Source: Nomia melanderi (taxonomy: Eukaryota > Arthropoda > Insecta > Hymenoptera > Halictidae). Taken from it: 64,000 bases of DNA. The DNA is taken from positions 4,960,001-5,024,000 of the forward strand of contig NC_135008.1 of assembly GCF_051020985.1 (NCBI RefSeq), given 5' to 3'. The notes below the pieces were generated by a model, which worked only from the letters and a program-made list of their open reading frames with translations, had not been told where the DNA came from and did no database searches. The position numbers and the translations under genes are program-made. This document shows positions 22,905 through 33,857 of the stretch, in pieces; the first letter of the stretch is position 1, and each line of letters opens with the position of its first letter.

Positions 22905-24066
22905 TAACCCTACATACATGACACTTACAGCTCACTCTCCCACGCTTCGCAGTATCTCCTCTATTTCCCAATGTAGAAACCAGGTCTAATTCACTTTTCG
23001 CTGAAAAGTGTCTGAACGCGAAGAATATTTCCTTAAAACTGTCCCCGGCGTCGCGTTTCCCAGCGAGTCCGGGACGCGAGAGGGTTAACGGGTCGCGGTG
23101 AACGGTCCAGCGAGCAGCCGCGTGAAAAGAAAATCGCGTTGAACGTTTTCCCGTGCCGCGTTCGTCGAATGGGACCCGGCGAGCGAGGAGAACACGAAGG
23201 GCGCAGGCTTAATTCGCGGGCTTCCAGCGGCTGGCAGGGTGAATACGCGTCTCGTTACGGCCGCGCGATACGACATTCGTGTCAGCGTTTCATTAACCGA
23301 CATAACGGGGGCCAGGGTTAAACTTCGCCGCATGGAAACAGCTATTTGAGGGGCCAGGACAAAAGCGCGCGCCCGCGCGTCTCAGCTTCGTACGTCTGTA
23401 AATTGCGGCCGTTAATGCAATCTCAGCTGGCTAGAGCAAGGTTGTCGCCGACAGCGGTGACCTCAGACCGCGTCGCGCGCGTAAAATAATGTTGCTAATT
23501 TCGCGAATGCCGGGGAGGAGTTACCGCGACGATAAATTCACCTACGCCGACCCCTGCCCCCGTGACGGAGACGTTGCGGATTGTTTTCCGCGCGGCGAAT
23601 TACGAGTCTCGCTGGCGGACGGTCACGTCTCGCGTTGATTAACCGATATTTGTCGCCGGTCAACATCTCGTTAGTCGATCCGACCTGGAAGTTTCGCTCG
23701 TGCACCTTTCTCTCGTCGGGAACGCTGGCAATCTGCGATGAATGGACAGATACGACTCGTTCATTTTTATTTGGCGCGTTCCAGTGATACCGAGGCATTC
23801 GTTGATGTGGCGACCGATTCGTGTAGTGTACGTTGACAATGCGTCGACGAAGGTTCATTTATACGAGGTGTGTATGTGGAGGTACCACGTTGGTTAATCT
23901 TTGGTTCAAGGTGTAGACGGTTCGACTTTTTGCTTACTGATACTTGCCTGAAAGATAGTTCAGGCCTGTTGGCAAGTTTATGACAGAGGGAAGCCTGATT
24001 ATTCTGCTAGTACCTGCCATGAAGGTCCTAGCAGGGCCCCCATGGGCGTGGATATTAATAATAGTA
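22905..24066. other. GC-rich unique region, no supported gene
   Basis: 23,040-23,860 is CpG-rich with chance frames on both strands. 23,880-24,060 contains GTACCTGCCATGAAGGTCC and CCCCATGGGCGTGGA, related to 2,230-2,300, and abuts the M2 minisatellite. Confidence 0.4.
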
Positions 24067-24498
24067 TTCAACTATTCAGCTTTTCAATTATTCAACTACT
24101 CAACTATTCAATCATTCAATTATTCAGCTATTCAACTGTTCAATTATTCAATTATTCAACTATTAAATTATTCAGATGTTCAACTGTTCAATCATTCAAC
24201 TAGTCAACTATTCAATTATTCAACTGTTCAATCATTCGACTACTCAACCATTGAATTATTCAGCTGTTCATGCATTCCGATATTCAACTGTTCAATTATT
24301 CAGTTACTCAACTATTCAATCATTCAATTATTCATATATTCAACTGTTCAATCATTCGACTACTCAACCATTCAATTATTCAACTGTTCACGTATTCAAA
24401 TATTCAACTGTTCAATCATTCAACTACTCAACCATTCAATTATTCAACTGTTCACGTATTCAGATATTCAACTGTTCAATCATTCAACTACTCAGACA
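24067..24498. repeat. Octamer minisatellite array M2 (TTCAANTN units)
   Basis: About 54 tandem 8-bp units (TTCAACTA, TTCAATTA, TTCAACTG, TTCAATCA, CTCAACCA) with a higher-order 40- or 64-bp arrangement. Because the unit is 8 bp, all three + frames encode the same cyclic octapeptide (FNYSTIQL-like). That explains three overlapping open frames of 77-183 codons; none is a gene. Confidence 0.95.
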
Positions 24499-24519
24499 CC
24501 TAATGTCGAACGAGAATGT

Positions 24520-25105
24520 TTAATAGCGTAAATAATTAGACGACAGTCCGACGTAACTGTAACAAAGCGACAGCGCGAAGTATCTCGCGGACTCGTTGAC
24601 GGTGTAATCGCTGTACCCATCGCGCTTTAATCGTCGATTACTCCCGCGGCCAGCCCCGCGAGCGCATCGTCATTCGTTACCTCGACCGATTTTTATTAAC
24701 GCAACCACGCAATCCATCCCGTTGGAATTTAATCGACAATGAATCCATTCGAAACGCGTATCATCGTCCGCGTGTACCAATGTCGCACTCGGCCGCGCAA
24801 TTCTCTATCACCGTCGAATTTGTACTGTAATTGAGATTTCGCGTCCATCCCCGCGCAGAAATCGGCGATAACGAGGGACTAGGGGCGGAATGAACCTCGG
24901 CTCGCCTCGGTTTTAACCCGCGCTGCATTTATAACGCGCCGCTGACGAAATGAACGTTTCAATTGGATCGCGGTGGACACCTGTAACAGGGTTCTTCTAG
25001 ATATAAAGTGATCGAACGATGATTACTCCCTTTTCTACCGATCCATAGTTGTTAACGCTTCGACGAAAGAAAGGAGACAACGGTGAGTTGGCGCTAAAGT
25101 GTCTG
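24520..25105. other. GC-rich block, no supported gene
   Basis: Unique DNA without long frames. GACAACG|GTGAGT at about 25,083 fits a splice donor in isolation, but no exon can be defined. Confidence 0.35.
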
Positions 25106-25262
25106 TTAACACTTAGCCAACCGAATAGGGAGATCTCCCACTTTTCACTTAGTAACGTATTATATTTTATTCTGTTTATTTTTTCTTCTGTCGTTTATTA
25201 AGTCTTGAAGTGGGATTATTTGCAATTCATCAAATACGGTTCTTATTTTTACAAAACAATGC
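25106..25262 (+). mobile_element. Family H TTAA element, partial; inverted copy of 46,274-46,394
   Basis: It begins TTAACACTTAGCCAACCGAA. The reverse complement of the right half of 46,191-46,394 aligns along its length, including AAGTGGGATTATTTGCA and ACAAAACA words. The second end is not evident. Confidence 0.65.
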
Positions 25263-26245
25263 GATTCTGGGAGGTTCAGGCAGTAGGAAGTCAGATCACA
25301 GATAGCACAGCATTAGAACATAACAAGTCACAAGAACCAAGTCTACCTCAGCGCCTACTCATTTCCTAAGTTTTCTTCCCGATCATTCGGGTGATCCTTC
25401 GAGAAATACAAGTTCATAAGTCGGCACACCACGTGCCAGCCTACGAAGCTCGAACACCCTTGTAACCACGAGCACCTAACAGTGTCGAAACGCGAGAAAA
25501 CCGAGTACCTCCACGCGACGAAGTTGCCTCCATTTCCGTCGCCTGTACGACGGAAAAAATGTTACGATCTTAGGGGAGAATCCGGCGGCAAAGAACGGGC
25601 CGCATCAGAGAGCCCTATTCGCAATAATGGAACAATGGTAATTCGATTCCCGGTCGCAAAAAGGCCGGAGTCATCGCGTTCTTTCGACACAAAGGCGGCA
25701 CCCACAAAAGACTATTCGATTTACTTATTTGCTCCGGCACCGGCGCAGAAATGCCTTTGTGATCAGCCGGCGGCGGCTGTAACGACCGTTCTTTGTTTCC
25801 GAATTCAGTTAACGTTTTGTGCGTCGTACAAAACCGCTGAAAATCGATGAACTTCGGGAAACAGACAAGCCACCGCCGCCTCCGCCTCCGCCTCCGCCGC
25901 CGCCGCCCGACTCCCGTTCGCCCGGTGATCGGGGCGTAAAGCTGTTTACAACAGTTCACTGCGACCGTCACGGGCAAACGTTTAATCGTCTCGTTATTGT
26001 ACCCGATCCGCTGTTCGTTCCGTTTAATTATGGCGCGGAGCCACGCTATAATCGAGCAACGAAATTCCATTGGTCCCCAACTTGAATTGACGACAGCCGC
26101 GGAATAGTTCTTCTTTAACCGCTTGTCGCGCTGTATTTCGCTAGACTTTAACTCGACTGTCAACAGAGGGTAGGAGGAATAGAGAGAGAGTAAGAAAATC
26201 GATGGATAATCGTCGAGAGATATAGAAAATCTACTAGTTGACGTT
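25263..26245. other. Mixed to GC-rich region with a CCG/CCT repeat
   Basis: A (CCG/CCT)n tract at 25,871-25,908 gives poly-proline or poly-arginine in opposite strands. Frames of 88-182 codons run through it but lack an ATG-initiated recognisable protein. No gene is supported. Confidence 0.4.
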
Positions 26246-26639
26246 TTAACGCCGTATCACTTTTCCTGTTGTAGTCAAATAACTGGCTGCGAAATAAAGA
26301 TGAAGTTAGATGATAAATTGGTAGTGAGAACGGAAACAAAAGGAAAGGCAGGAGTAATCCGGCAATAGAGGAATTGGTGTTAAAATTACATAAACGAAAA
26401 GAAACCTAGAACTACGAAATGGGTCAACATGACCCATTCCTAGATTCTAACTATTGAAAAGGAACAGATGCATCTTAGGGAAACGAGGAATAAAATTGAT
26501 TTAAAAACACGCAAACTAAATTATAAATCGATTTAAATCTCGACAGACAATATTGGAGCTTCTATAGGAGAATTAAAGAATCTAATTGAACTACTCGGTA
26601 GTTCCAGTGTGTCATTTGACCGATCCTCGGTAGTGTTAA
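26246..26639. mobile_element. Composite TTAA element with a GGGTCA-type palindrome
   Basis: It ends CTCGGTAGTGTTAA (family F). Inside is the perfect-arm palindrome of 21 bp at 26,418-26,438 (AATGGGTCA, centre ACA, inverted arm). It is flanked by CTAGGAAT/CCTAG words like family D (35,688). Several insertions are probably merged here. Confidence 0.5.
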
Positions 26640-27523
26640 CAAAAATAACCGCCAATTCTTCCGAGTTGAAATGGAATATTCCTTTGTTACCGTCTCTCAG
26701 CGTTCAAAGTAAGATATAGATCTCTTCTTTCCTTCGACCGAATCATTAATAACAAAGTAACTCTAGCGACGAAAGAAACTGCGGAACAACGGGTTAATTC
26801 CGTCATCGTCAACGGAAACCGTTCTCCATTTGCCTCCCTTTCCTCTGCCCCTTTCTTTCTCCAGTTTTCCCCCTGACCCAACTCTCTCTCTCTCTCTCTC
26901 TCTCTCTTTGAGCTTCCGGTTTGCCAACCGTCACCGACACCGACTCATTTAAAACTCCGGCGACAGGTCTTTAATTAAAAAAGTTTACGCCTTTTATCGG
27001 CGGGCTTCCGCGTCACATTGAGATCTAATTGAAAATTACGCGGCGAATGAGCTTTCGCCGCATGAATGGCCATCGGGTCCCGCGTGTGCATTTCACGGGT
27101 TCGCGACCCGGCCCGACCCGGCGACGGTACACGGCTCGGTCCTTTTAATTTATTCGCGGGACGATCGCCGGGACCCGTTCAAAGGGGCAACGTTCATTCG
27201 AACGATCCAAGAAAACCCTGGAAATCCGTGGCCCGCGTTCCCGGCGCGGAACGAACTTGTCGAACGCTTTGCATAACCGTGTTAGAAAAACACACGAATC
27301 AGGGGAGGAAAGAACTCCGGATTCCACGGACTTCGTTTTCTTGCGAGCCGAACTCCACGCTTCCGCAATGTTGATTCCCCTTAAAGCAAGAACTCGGCGG
27401 ATAATTATTTGAATGTTCGGTCCGGCGGACGTCCAGGAAAAACGGAGATCTGCTATTGGATGATCGAAAATACATGGATCGCGTCGAAGAAATTCGATCC
27501 GTTAGACGCATGTAGAAGTAGTA
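26640..27523. other. GC-rich unique region with a CT dinucleotide repeat
   Basis: (CT)n lies at 26,882-26,907. The remainder is CpG-rich and holds only chance frames (longest 102 codons). No promoter, exon pair or domain is recognised. Confidence 0.4.
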
Positions 27524-27952
27524 TTAACTCTTTGCACTCGGAAGTTTTCCACTAGCTTCAATTAGTAGCCAGTGATCTAATACACTAACGATTTCATCCT
27601 CTCGTCAAATGTTTCCTGTGTTCCATTCACATACAGGTATCCAACTTTCGCTTACTAAATTATTCCAGTGGCAACGCGTACGCTTAAATCTACTCAGCTT
27701 CGAATTCCACAGCTTTGTTCAACTTTCCAAACAAAATTCAAACAATATCAATGTAGTATCGTAGTTTTAAGACAGTGGGACAGTGTGAACTAATAATCTT
27801 GTACCAAATAATTGATAATTATTCCTTATTTTTCCTACAAAAGAATAAGTGATACAATAAAACGCTGTTTTTCGTGGCAGTCAACGTGTTAAGACTTCGA
27901 TGTAGAATTTCATTTCCCTTGAGAAATATATTCCTCGTGCGCAAAGGGTTAA
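27524..27952. mobile_element. Family A element interrupted by a family E end and an LTR start
   Basis: Ends TTAACTCTTTGCACTCGG and CGCAAAGGGTTAA are family A. Within it a 32-bp exact copy of the LTR-like start (TGTAGTATCGTAGTTTTAAG, from 27,752) joins a family E right end (GTGGCAGTCAACGTGTTAA, TTAA at 27,889). This is a nested insertion cluster. Confidence 0.55.
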
Positions 27953-27985
27953 CCCTAGCCGCTTCAAAGTAAACGGTTTCATTAT

Positions 27986-28345
27986 TGTAGTATCGTAGTT
28001 TTAAGACAGTGGGACAGCGAGTGTTCTAAGAGCCATAAAAGAGAAAGGGACTCGTGGAGACCAGGCCCAAGGGTTGGTTGGTTTTTCCGAAGGATGCGTA
28101 AGCGAGGATGATGAGTGCGTGGTGAGAGTGGGCTGTGTTTGAGAATTTGTTGGAAGTGTGAGTAAGAAGAATGCTTGTGGGAGAGAATGATTTTTAAATG
28201 ATGGCGAGAGATTTCGAGAGAATTGCGTTGACTTGAGAAGAGAAAAGATCTACACTGCTATATCGTTTTTATTTATTTGTTTTTATTCAATTATCTATTC
28301 CTGTGTCTTTTTAATAAAACACATTTAAACACCATTAATACCACA
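27986..28345 (+). mobile_element. Solo-LTR-like element, copy 1 (360 bp)
   Basis: Begins TGTAGTATCGTAG and ends AATACCACA (TG...CA), with AATAAAACACATTT shortly before the end as a poly-A signal. It is about 95% identical by eye to 50,846-51,201. No tRNA primer site or pol sequence adjoins, so a solo LTR is the simplest reading. It is bracketed by 57-bp imperfect direct repeats (27,928-27,985 and 28,347-28,402). Confidence 0.65.
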
Positions 28346-28402
28346 CATATTCCTCGTGCGCAAAGGGTTAAACCCATCGCTCGAAAGCAAACGGTTTCAT
28401 TA

Positions 28403-28979
28403 TAAAACAGAGGCATTATGTCACACTGCGTCCTGATCGCAGCTCCGATCGACGGTCTCTTAGTTTCTATGGGAACTCGTCCATAAAGGTGGCCGGTCGA
28501 TCAATCGATCGCGTAATCGGTATCAATCCTCGCGGTCCTTCCGATCGCCGGACTGCGGACTCCGCTCGAACGACGATAAACGAGACCGCCGGGATGTCTC
28601 TATGCTCGACTGGATGGGCCGGATTAACCGTAATGGGGTGTCTTAAAGAACAGCGGCCGGGACACGACGCGTCGATAACGTTACACTCGGCTTTAGGGGA
28701 AGTTGAATCGCCCGGGAGCCGCTGTCTTGCTCGCCGGGAACATAATGTTAGGTTTCCGGTTTAGCGGTAGACGTGTACACCGACTTCGGGACCGTTTCAA
28801 GTTTGTTGCGATATATAAAACCGCCGTGCACTCTGTCTCGCCGTCTGCTGGGAGTTCTTGGCACGCTACACCCGTGCTTTTCTATCCGATTCTACGGCCC
28901 TCGTGTGCGGCTGATCGAACGATCGCTTGACTTCGAATCGAGAGACTTTTGTTACTTTATTTTTCATTTGCGCAGTATA
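28403..28979. other. GC-rich block with a TATA-box-like motif
   Basis: TATAAAACCGCC lies at 28,814-28,825 within GC-rich DNA, about 30 bases before CTCTGTCTCG. The same 12-mer recurs at 45,764. Open frames of 75-91 codons lack ATG with recognisable content, so a downstream gene cannot be claimed. Confidence 0.35.
28814..28825 (+). promoter_or_regulatory. TATA-box-like motif TATAAAACCGCC
   Basis: A good match to the TATA consensus in an otherwise CG-rich setting. No transcript start can be confirmed and no ORF downstream is convincing. Confidence 0.25.
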
Positions 28980-29557
28980 TTAACCCTTTGCAGAAGTTTC
29001 TCACTGGAAATATTTTAACGGTTTCTGATGAGATAAAGTCGATATTTTGTGAAACTAAGTCGAGAAATCACGCTTGCATTGAGGAACGAAGCTATTTTAT
29101 TTGAATATTTCTCGGAATGATGCGTTATAGGGAATGTAATATTAAATATCAAAGTTTATTGTTTTACTGTATGAAATCAATGAGAAATCTCGTTTTTATG
29201 TAAAGACACTTAGCTATGCAACTTCGCTAATTATCACAGTATTGAGAAAATATAAAATTTAATTCGAATTGACTGTCTATTTAAAATATATTACACAACA
29301 ATATGATATCTGAGTTTTTCTATATATAATGATATAAGATGACCTTAGTGAAAATTGCCATCCGCACAATTGAGTTTTCTGAAAATTAAAGTTTCATATT
29401 TGAAGGACTAAATCGCGAAAAAATGATTTAACTACTCGAACAACAAGAAATCGGCACTTACTTTCTTTTCTGTTAATTAAGCAATTGATATGTAATTTAG
29501 CTTCATCTAATTGAAGGTTTTGTGCATTTCAAAGAATCTTCGTCTACGAAGGGTTAA
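28980..29557. mobile_element. Family A composite containing the 7.6-kb dispersed repeat
   Basis: Starts TTAACCCTTTGCAGAAG and ends TACGAAGGGTTAA. 29,275-29,389 matches 7,556-7,664. At 578 bp it must hold more than one element. AT-rich, no ORF. Confidence 0.55.
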
Positions 29558-30462
29558 AGACTTCTAATACTGTACTCGTTGATAGTACCACTAGAAAACG
29601 ATCAGAAGAACAAGATAGAAGCGCGACGCGAATGTAGATCACGGATGCGCAGGCGTTTATATCGGCCACCGATAATCGCAATTGCGTTTAATCCTGTTTT
29701 CATTCGAATGTTAGCACGCTGAATTATTGATAAAGGAACAGGAGCCATTACAGTGGAGCGAATGAATCGCTCGTACAACCAGGCCGAAAATAAGTGATCC
29801 AGTCCGTGAAAGGCCAGACGGGCCGAGCTACTGTCCGCGTTAATAGATTCCTGATGGCCGTGCTATCGGACTAATCTCTCTATTAACAGATCCACTTATC
29901 GGAATCCGATGTCTAATTGTCGGTGTAGAAAGCCCGCCGCGCGGAATCGAAATTTATATTTAGATCCCCGTTAATCCGGCCGTATTGAATATCGCTCGGC
30001 TCCGGAGAGGATCTCGCGAGAGATTGGCCTCCTCCGCGCTCAGCCGATTCTTCCAGTCGTTTGCGAGCCGCAAAGCGGCCGGATCGCGTTAACATCGGCG
30101 CCTCGCGCTTGCGAGAGCCCTGGGAAGCAGCGATATCCTCCTTTTATAGGATTCCCCGGAACTGTAAGTCGCGGAATCGCGAGCTGCTCGCACAACAGGC
30201 GCGAGACCGCTCCTTCCTGTCTATTCCCACTGACGGTGCTTTTTCCGCGCGTCCCGCGTCGGGAAATTCTTGTACGAATCGTCTGTTGGTTCTTTTTTTA
30301 AAGGAAATTCTGATGGAATCTCCTTCGGGAATTCACGAGATTCACTTCGCTTCGCATTAACGTGGAAATTGAGCTTAACGCGGCGTAATTGTAGTATTGA
30401 CGTTTAACGGTATGTAAATATTGTATTGTGGATGGGGCACGTTTGTTGTTCGATTATGATTA
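29558..30462. other. GC-rich unique block, no supported gene
   Basis: Unique CpG-rich DNA with frames up to 99 codons lacking recognisable domains. It runs directly into array M3. Confidence 0.4.
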
Positions 30463-30957
30463 TTCAAGTATTCAGCTATTCTGTTATTCAATTATTCAAC
30501 TATTCAGTCACTCAATTATTCAATTACTCAACTATTCAATCATTTGACTACTCAAGCATTCAATTATTCAACTGTTCATGTATTCAGATATTCGACTGTT
30601 CAATCATTCAATTACTCAAGCATCCAATTGTTCAATTATTCAACTATTCAATTATTCAGGCGTTCAACTATTCAATCATTCGACTACTCAACCATTCAAT
30701 TATTCAACTGTTCAATCATTCGACCACTCAACCATTCAATTATTCAACTGTTCACGTGTTCAGATGTTCAACTGTTCAATCATTCAACTGTTCATGTATT
30801 CAGACATTCAACTGTTCAATCATTCAACTACTCAACCATTCAATTATCCAACCGTTCACGTATTCACACGTTCAACTGTTCAATCCTTCAACTACTCAAC
30901 CATTCAATTATCCAACTATTCGATTATTCAATCATTCAATTATTCAACAACCCAACT
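30463..30957. repeat. Octamer minisatellite array M3 (TTCAANTN units)
   Basis: Same 8-bp unit type and orientation as M2 (TTCAACTG, TTCAATCA, CTCAACCA, TTCAATTA), about 60 units with local higher-order repeats. Open frames of 136-246 codons in all three + frames are repeat translations plus unrelated 3' sequence. Confidence 0.95.
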
Positions 30958-31060
30958 GTCAACTATTCCCCTATCAACTCCTTCATAGCACATCCATCGA
31001 AGCTATTAATCTCACAAACAAAATCCCATTCCCACGCAAAACCGATTCGATTTCCCAGCG

Positions 31061-31093
31061 CTAATGCGTCCACGTATTTTGTTGCAGGTACGT
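31061..31093 (+). promoter_or_regulatory. Candidate recursive-splicing (ratchet) site
   Basis: CTAAT (31,061-31,065, insect branch-point-like) is followed by TATTTTGTTGCAG and directly by GTACGT, with the junction at 31,087/31,088. A 3' splice site fused to a 5' splice site is the hallmark of recursive splicing in long insect introns. The pyrimidine tract is modest. RNA evidence is lacking. Confidence 0.3.
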
Positions 31094-32090
31094 ATCCAAA
31101 CCGCAGACGCATCGGAAGGGTTCTACGTGGCGTGAGTACGATATCGAAAAACGTGTTCGATTCCCAGGCCATTATCGACTCCCGACGCGTTCTTCCAGCT
31201 GACCTAGGCGCCATAGGAAATCGTTCTACAGATATCGACAAGTCGAGCGATTCACGCGGACCCGAGCCCTTTTTCACCGACTGATCTTGCACGGTTCCCT
31301 TCGTCACCTTTATCTCGCCTTATCAGCGCATTGTCTCCTTTTCTTGTACCAGCGGGCGGTCGGGATCGCAATTAAACCCGGCGTACACATCGAGCCGTGG
31401 CCGTCCGCCTAAGAAAGCCGGCATTGTCCCCGCCGCGCCGTGAAAGGAGCCTGTTCCCCCGTCCCCCGCCGAATAAAAGTAGGACAAACTCCCCGGGTGG
31501 AGTTCGTCGGGAAGCTAATATCAGCGGGATGTTAGATGTTTCACGGCAGAACGCGCGCCGCCTCGGCTGGCTCGGATTCCGAGGAACGTCGGGAATTATA
31601 TTTGTCACGCGAGTCGCGCGTCTTGTTCGCGAACGCCGCTCCTCGGAACGTACGCTCGAGTTTCAATGGATCGGGAAATGTTTATTACCGATCCGGGTTC
31701 GCGGAGAACGAGCGCGTTTTCATTAGGCGTCGGGTTCAGTTTCGATTGCGCGACCGAGAACGTTTCAACCGTCGGTTCAGATTTTCCGAGGCTTCGTTTA
31801 ACACAAAGTGCCGAGCATTTAATACGATCAATATGTAATCTATATTAAAATTGTAATATAGATTATTCTCAGTTTGGGCAGACGTTCATTGCAATATTCA
31901 AATGCAACTGTTTATTTTTAAGATCGTTTCGAATATTGAATGCTTTTAAGATATCAGTGATTGCAAAACGAAGAATCGAAATCGGTGATTTTGAGTGGTA
32001 TGGTAGTTCCAGTGTTAAATTCCGAGGTACTAATAAGTAACTTGTCGGTTATGCGAAGTTGCTATCTTTATGGTATTAATCCTAGCACTT
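31094..32090. other. GC-rich block then AT-rich spacer with a family F end
   Basis: 31,094-31,800 is CpG-rich with chance frames (up to 114 codons). GTAGTTCCAGTGTTAA at 32,002-32,017 is the family F-like terminus also seen at 35,526; its partner could be the TTAACACAAAG near 31,799. Confidence 0.4.
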
Positions 32091-32305
32091 TTGATTCAAT
32101 GTCAATTTTCTTATTGTAATTGTTCTCAAGCAATTTGGAAGCTCCGGTTATCTTCGATCGTATTCCGAAGTCGATCAGTCGCGTTCCGTTGAAGACCAGC
32201 TCGGTTTAATAAACTAAACAATCATCACGCAGTGTATTTTTGTTCGAAAAGAACCATCCTGAGTTTTCTGAACTTTTAATTACAATTCAATATTTGATTT
32301 TTTCC
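32091..32305 (+). repeat. Dispersed repeat shared with 36,654-36,819
   Basis: TTGATTCAATGTCAATTTTC, CAATTTGGAAGCTCCGGTTA, TTTAATAAACTAAACAATC and CGCAGTGTATTTTTGTTCGA occur in the same order in both places. The AATAAA within it suits an LTR or other retroelement end. The 32-kb copy has about 30 extra bases. Confidence 0.7.
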
Positions 32306-32356
32306 ATTTCGTGTATTTTGCTCTATGAAATCGTACGGTATTCAACCCGTTAACCC

Positions 32357-32590
32357 TTAACCCTTTGAACTCTGTAGGCTCCGATATTGCACCAGTTATG
32401 ATATCAAATATTTTAACGAATCAAAGAGACTGTCCTAAAATTATTAGATTTTCCACACAACCAAATTTTGTACTGAGAAGGAAAGTAAAAGATCGAAGGG
32501 ATTTTATAGCATTTTTCATTTTCATTAGAGATACCATAAAAATTGCAGTTGCTGATAAATTATAAAACCATCTGGAGTGCTAAGGGTTAA
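32357..32590 (+). mobile_element. Family B TTAA element, complete (234 bp)
   Basis: Begins TTAACCCTTTGAACTCTGTA and ends GGAGTGCTAAGGGTTAA. The ends share only the first bases as inverted repeats (TTAACCCTT.G..CTC). AT-rich, no ORF. Other copies: 2,504, 19,154, 32,587, 35,007 and 47,770. Confidence 0.85.
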
Positions 32591-32816
32591 CACTCCAGGT
32601 TCTTTTGTAATCTATCAGCAACTGAAACTAATTTTTATAGTATCCCTAGCGAAAATTATAAATGCCACATTTCTTCGATCTTTTATTTTCCTTGTTAGTA
32701 GAAAATTTGGATGTGTGAAAAATCTAGTAATGTTAGGGTAGTTTCATTAAGATTCATTAAAATATTTAATATTACAACTGGTGCAATATCGGAGCCTACA
32801 GAGTTCAAAAGGTTAA
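32587..32816 (-). mobile_element. Family B TTAA element, inverted copy (230 bp)
   Basis: Reads as the reverse complement of the adjacent copy, ending GCCTACAGAGTTCAAAAGGTTAA. It lacks seven bases after the shared TTAA (TTAACACTCC instead of TTAACCCTTAGCACTCC). With its neighbour it forms a 460-bp inverted repeat with almost no spacer. Confidence 0.85.
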
Positions 32817-32971
32817 CTCGTCACCAACCATCGTCCGGATAAATCTAGATCATACATGTCCAACCATTCAGAAAACCTGTCTATCCTGTGATTCCCCGTT
32901 AATCTCCGCTACAAGTATACCGAAATTGCGTTGCCACAGCTCCGGAGCAGAGTCTAGTATAATTCTTCCAG

Positions 32972-33036
32972 CATTTACAAGCGGAAGTTTTACGACAAAC
33001 CATGGACACCTCGCGGGTCGCGAAAACGGGTGCAAG
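32972..33036 (+). CDS. Possible short 5' coding exon, product unknown
   Basis: An acceptor-like AATTCTTCCAG ends at 32,971 and a donor CAAG|GTAAGA follows 33,036. Between them an ATG in ideal context (AAACCATGG, 33,002) would start MDTSRVAKTGA and run to the donor. The frame stops directly after the donor, so it works only if spliced. No next exon is identified. Confidence 0.2.
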
Positions 33037-33849
33037 GTAAGAAGCGGCGTAAGGTGCATAATGCATTGCGCAACAAGCAGGCGCTCTCGGACGCCGTGGC
33101 TCGTGGAAAATGAGATTTCGTCTGGGCTTTTTCAAAATTCAGAGGGCTCCCTCGCTAAGTAACTCGGCGAGAGGGCAAGGTGGGCGGCGCACGTGCGCGC
33201 GTAACGGGGAAAAACGGAGGAGAGATCCGCCGGAGAACAATGGGGGCAGAGCGACAACCGGGGAAATCAGTTCCCGTTTAACCGGTGTGAAACGAACCTG
33301 CAAACGAACTCGCGCCGTTGTCTCCGTCCGTGTTTCCGGCGAAAGGAATGGCTCCGCTGTTTCGGTGACGCGCGCGTGACTCCGGCGACGTCTCCTCCGC
33401 TCCGCCCGCGCGGATCGTCCCTTAAGAAGCTTGCTCGCTTCCTTGTCTGCCCGTGCTTTCAAACTTTCACGAAGGTACAATAAAATATCGATCCCTTTTG
33501 TCCTTACAGAGCTGCCTTCGTCGATCCTCCTAGGAAAGTAGATTATCCTCCGAGCGGAAGTATTTAGCAACTTGACGCTAAATCAACGATTATTTTGTCT
33601 CTAGAATATGGTCGATGATAACGTAATTTTATCTAGTGTTATGAATATAATAACCGTTTACGTTCTTTAAATTTCTGTTGCATTTCTTTCTCGGTAACTC
33701 TGTTATTGTAATGTGAAATGCATTTTGGAAAATAGTGTAGTCTTTCTTACTAACAATATTGAAAGTAACAGAATGTAGTCGCAGGATTGACACGTTGAAC
33801 GCCGCACGATTTCATGGAGAAAAGTACAGAAAATAGGAGAAACATAATA
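33037..33849. other. GC-rich block then AT-rich spacer, no supported gene
   Basis: 33,100-33,560 is CpG-rich with a 143-codon minus-strand chance frame lacking domains. 33,560-33,849 is AT-rich; ACACGTTGAACGCCGCACGA at about 33,791 is a truncated family C left end. Confidence 0.4.
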
Positions 33850-33857
33850 TTAACCCT

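Noticed and set aside
24067..24498. Asn/Ser/Gln-rich 'protein' of FNYSTIQL repeats
   Set aside because: It is the translation of an 8-bp tandem repeat, open equally in all three frames.
25819..26085. Poly-proline ORF
   Set aside because: It comes from a CCG/CCT microsatellite; the opposite strand reads poly-arginine equally well.
30463..31284. 246-codon frame with repeat N-terminus and unique C-terminus
   Set aside because: The repeat part is array M3; the unique tail has no domain and the frame has no supporting start.
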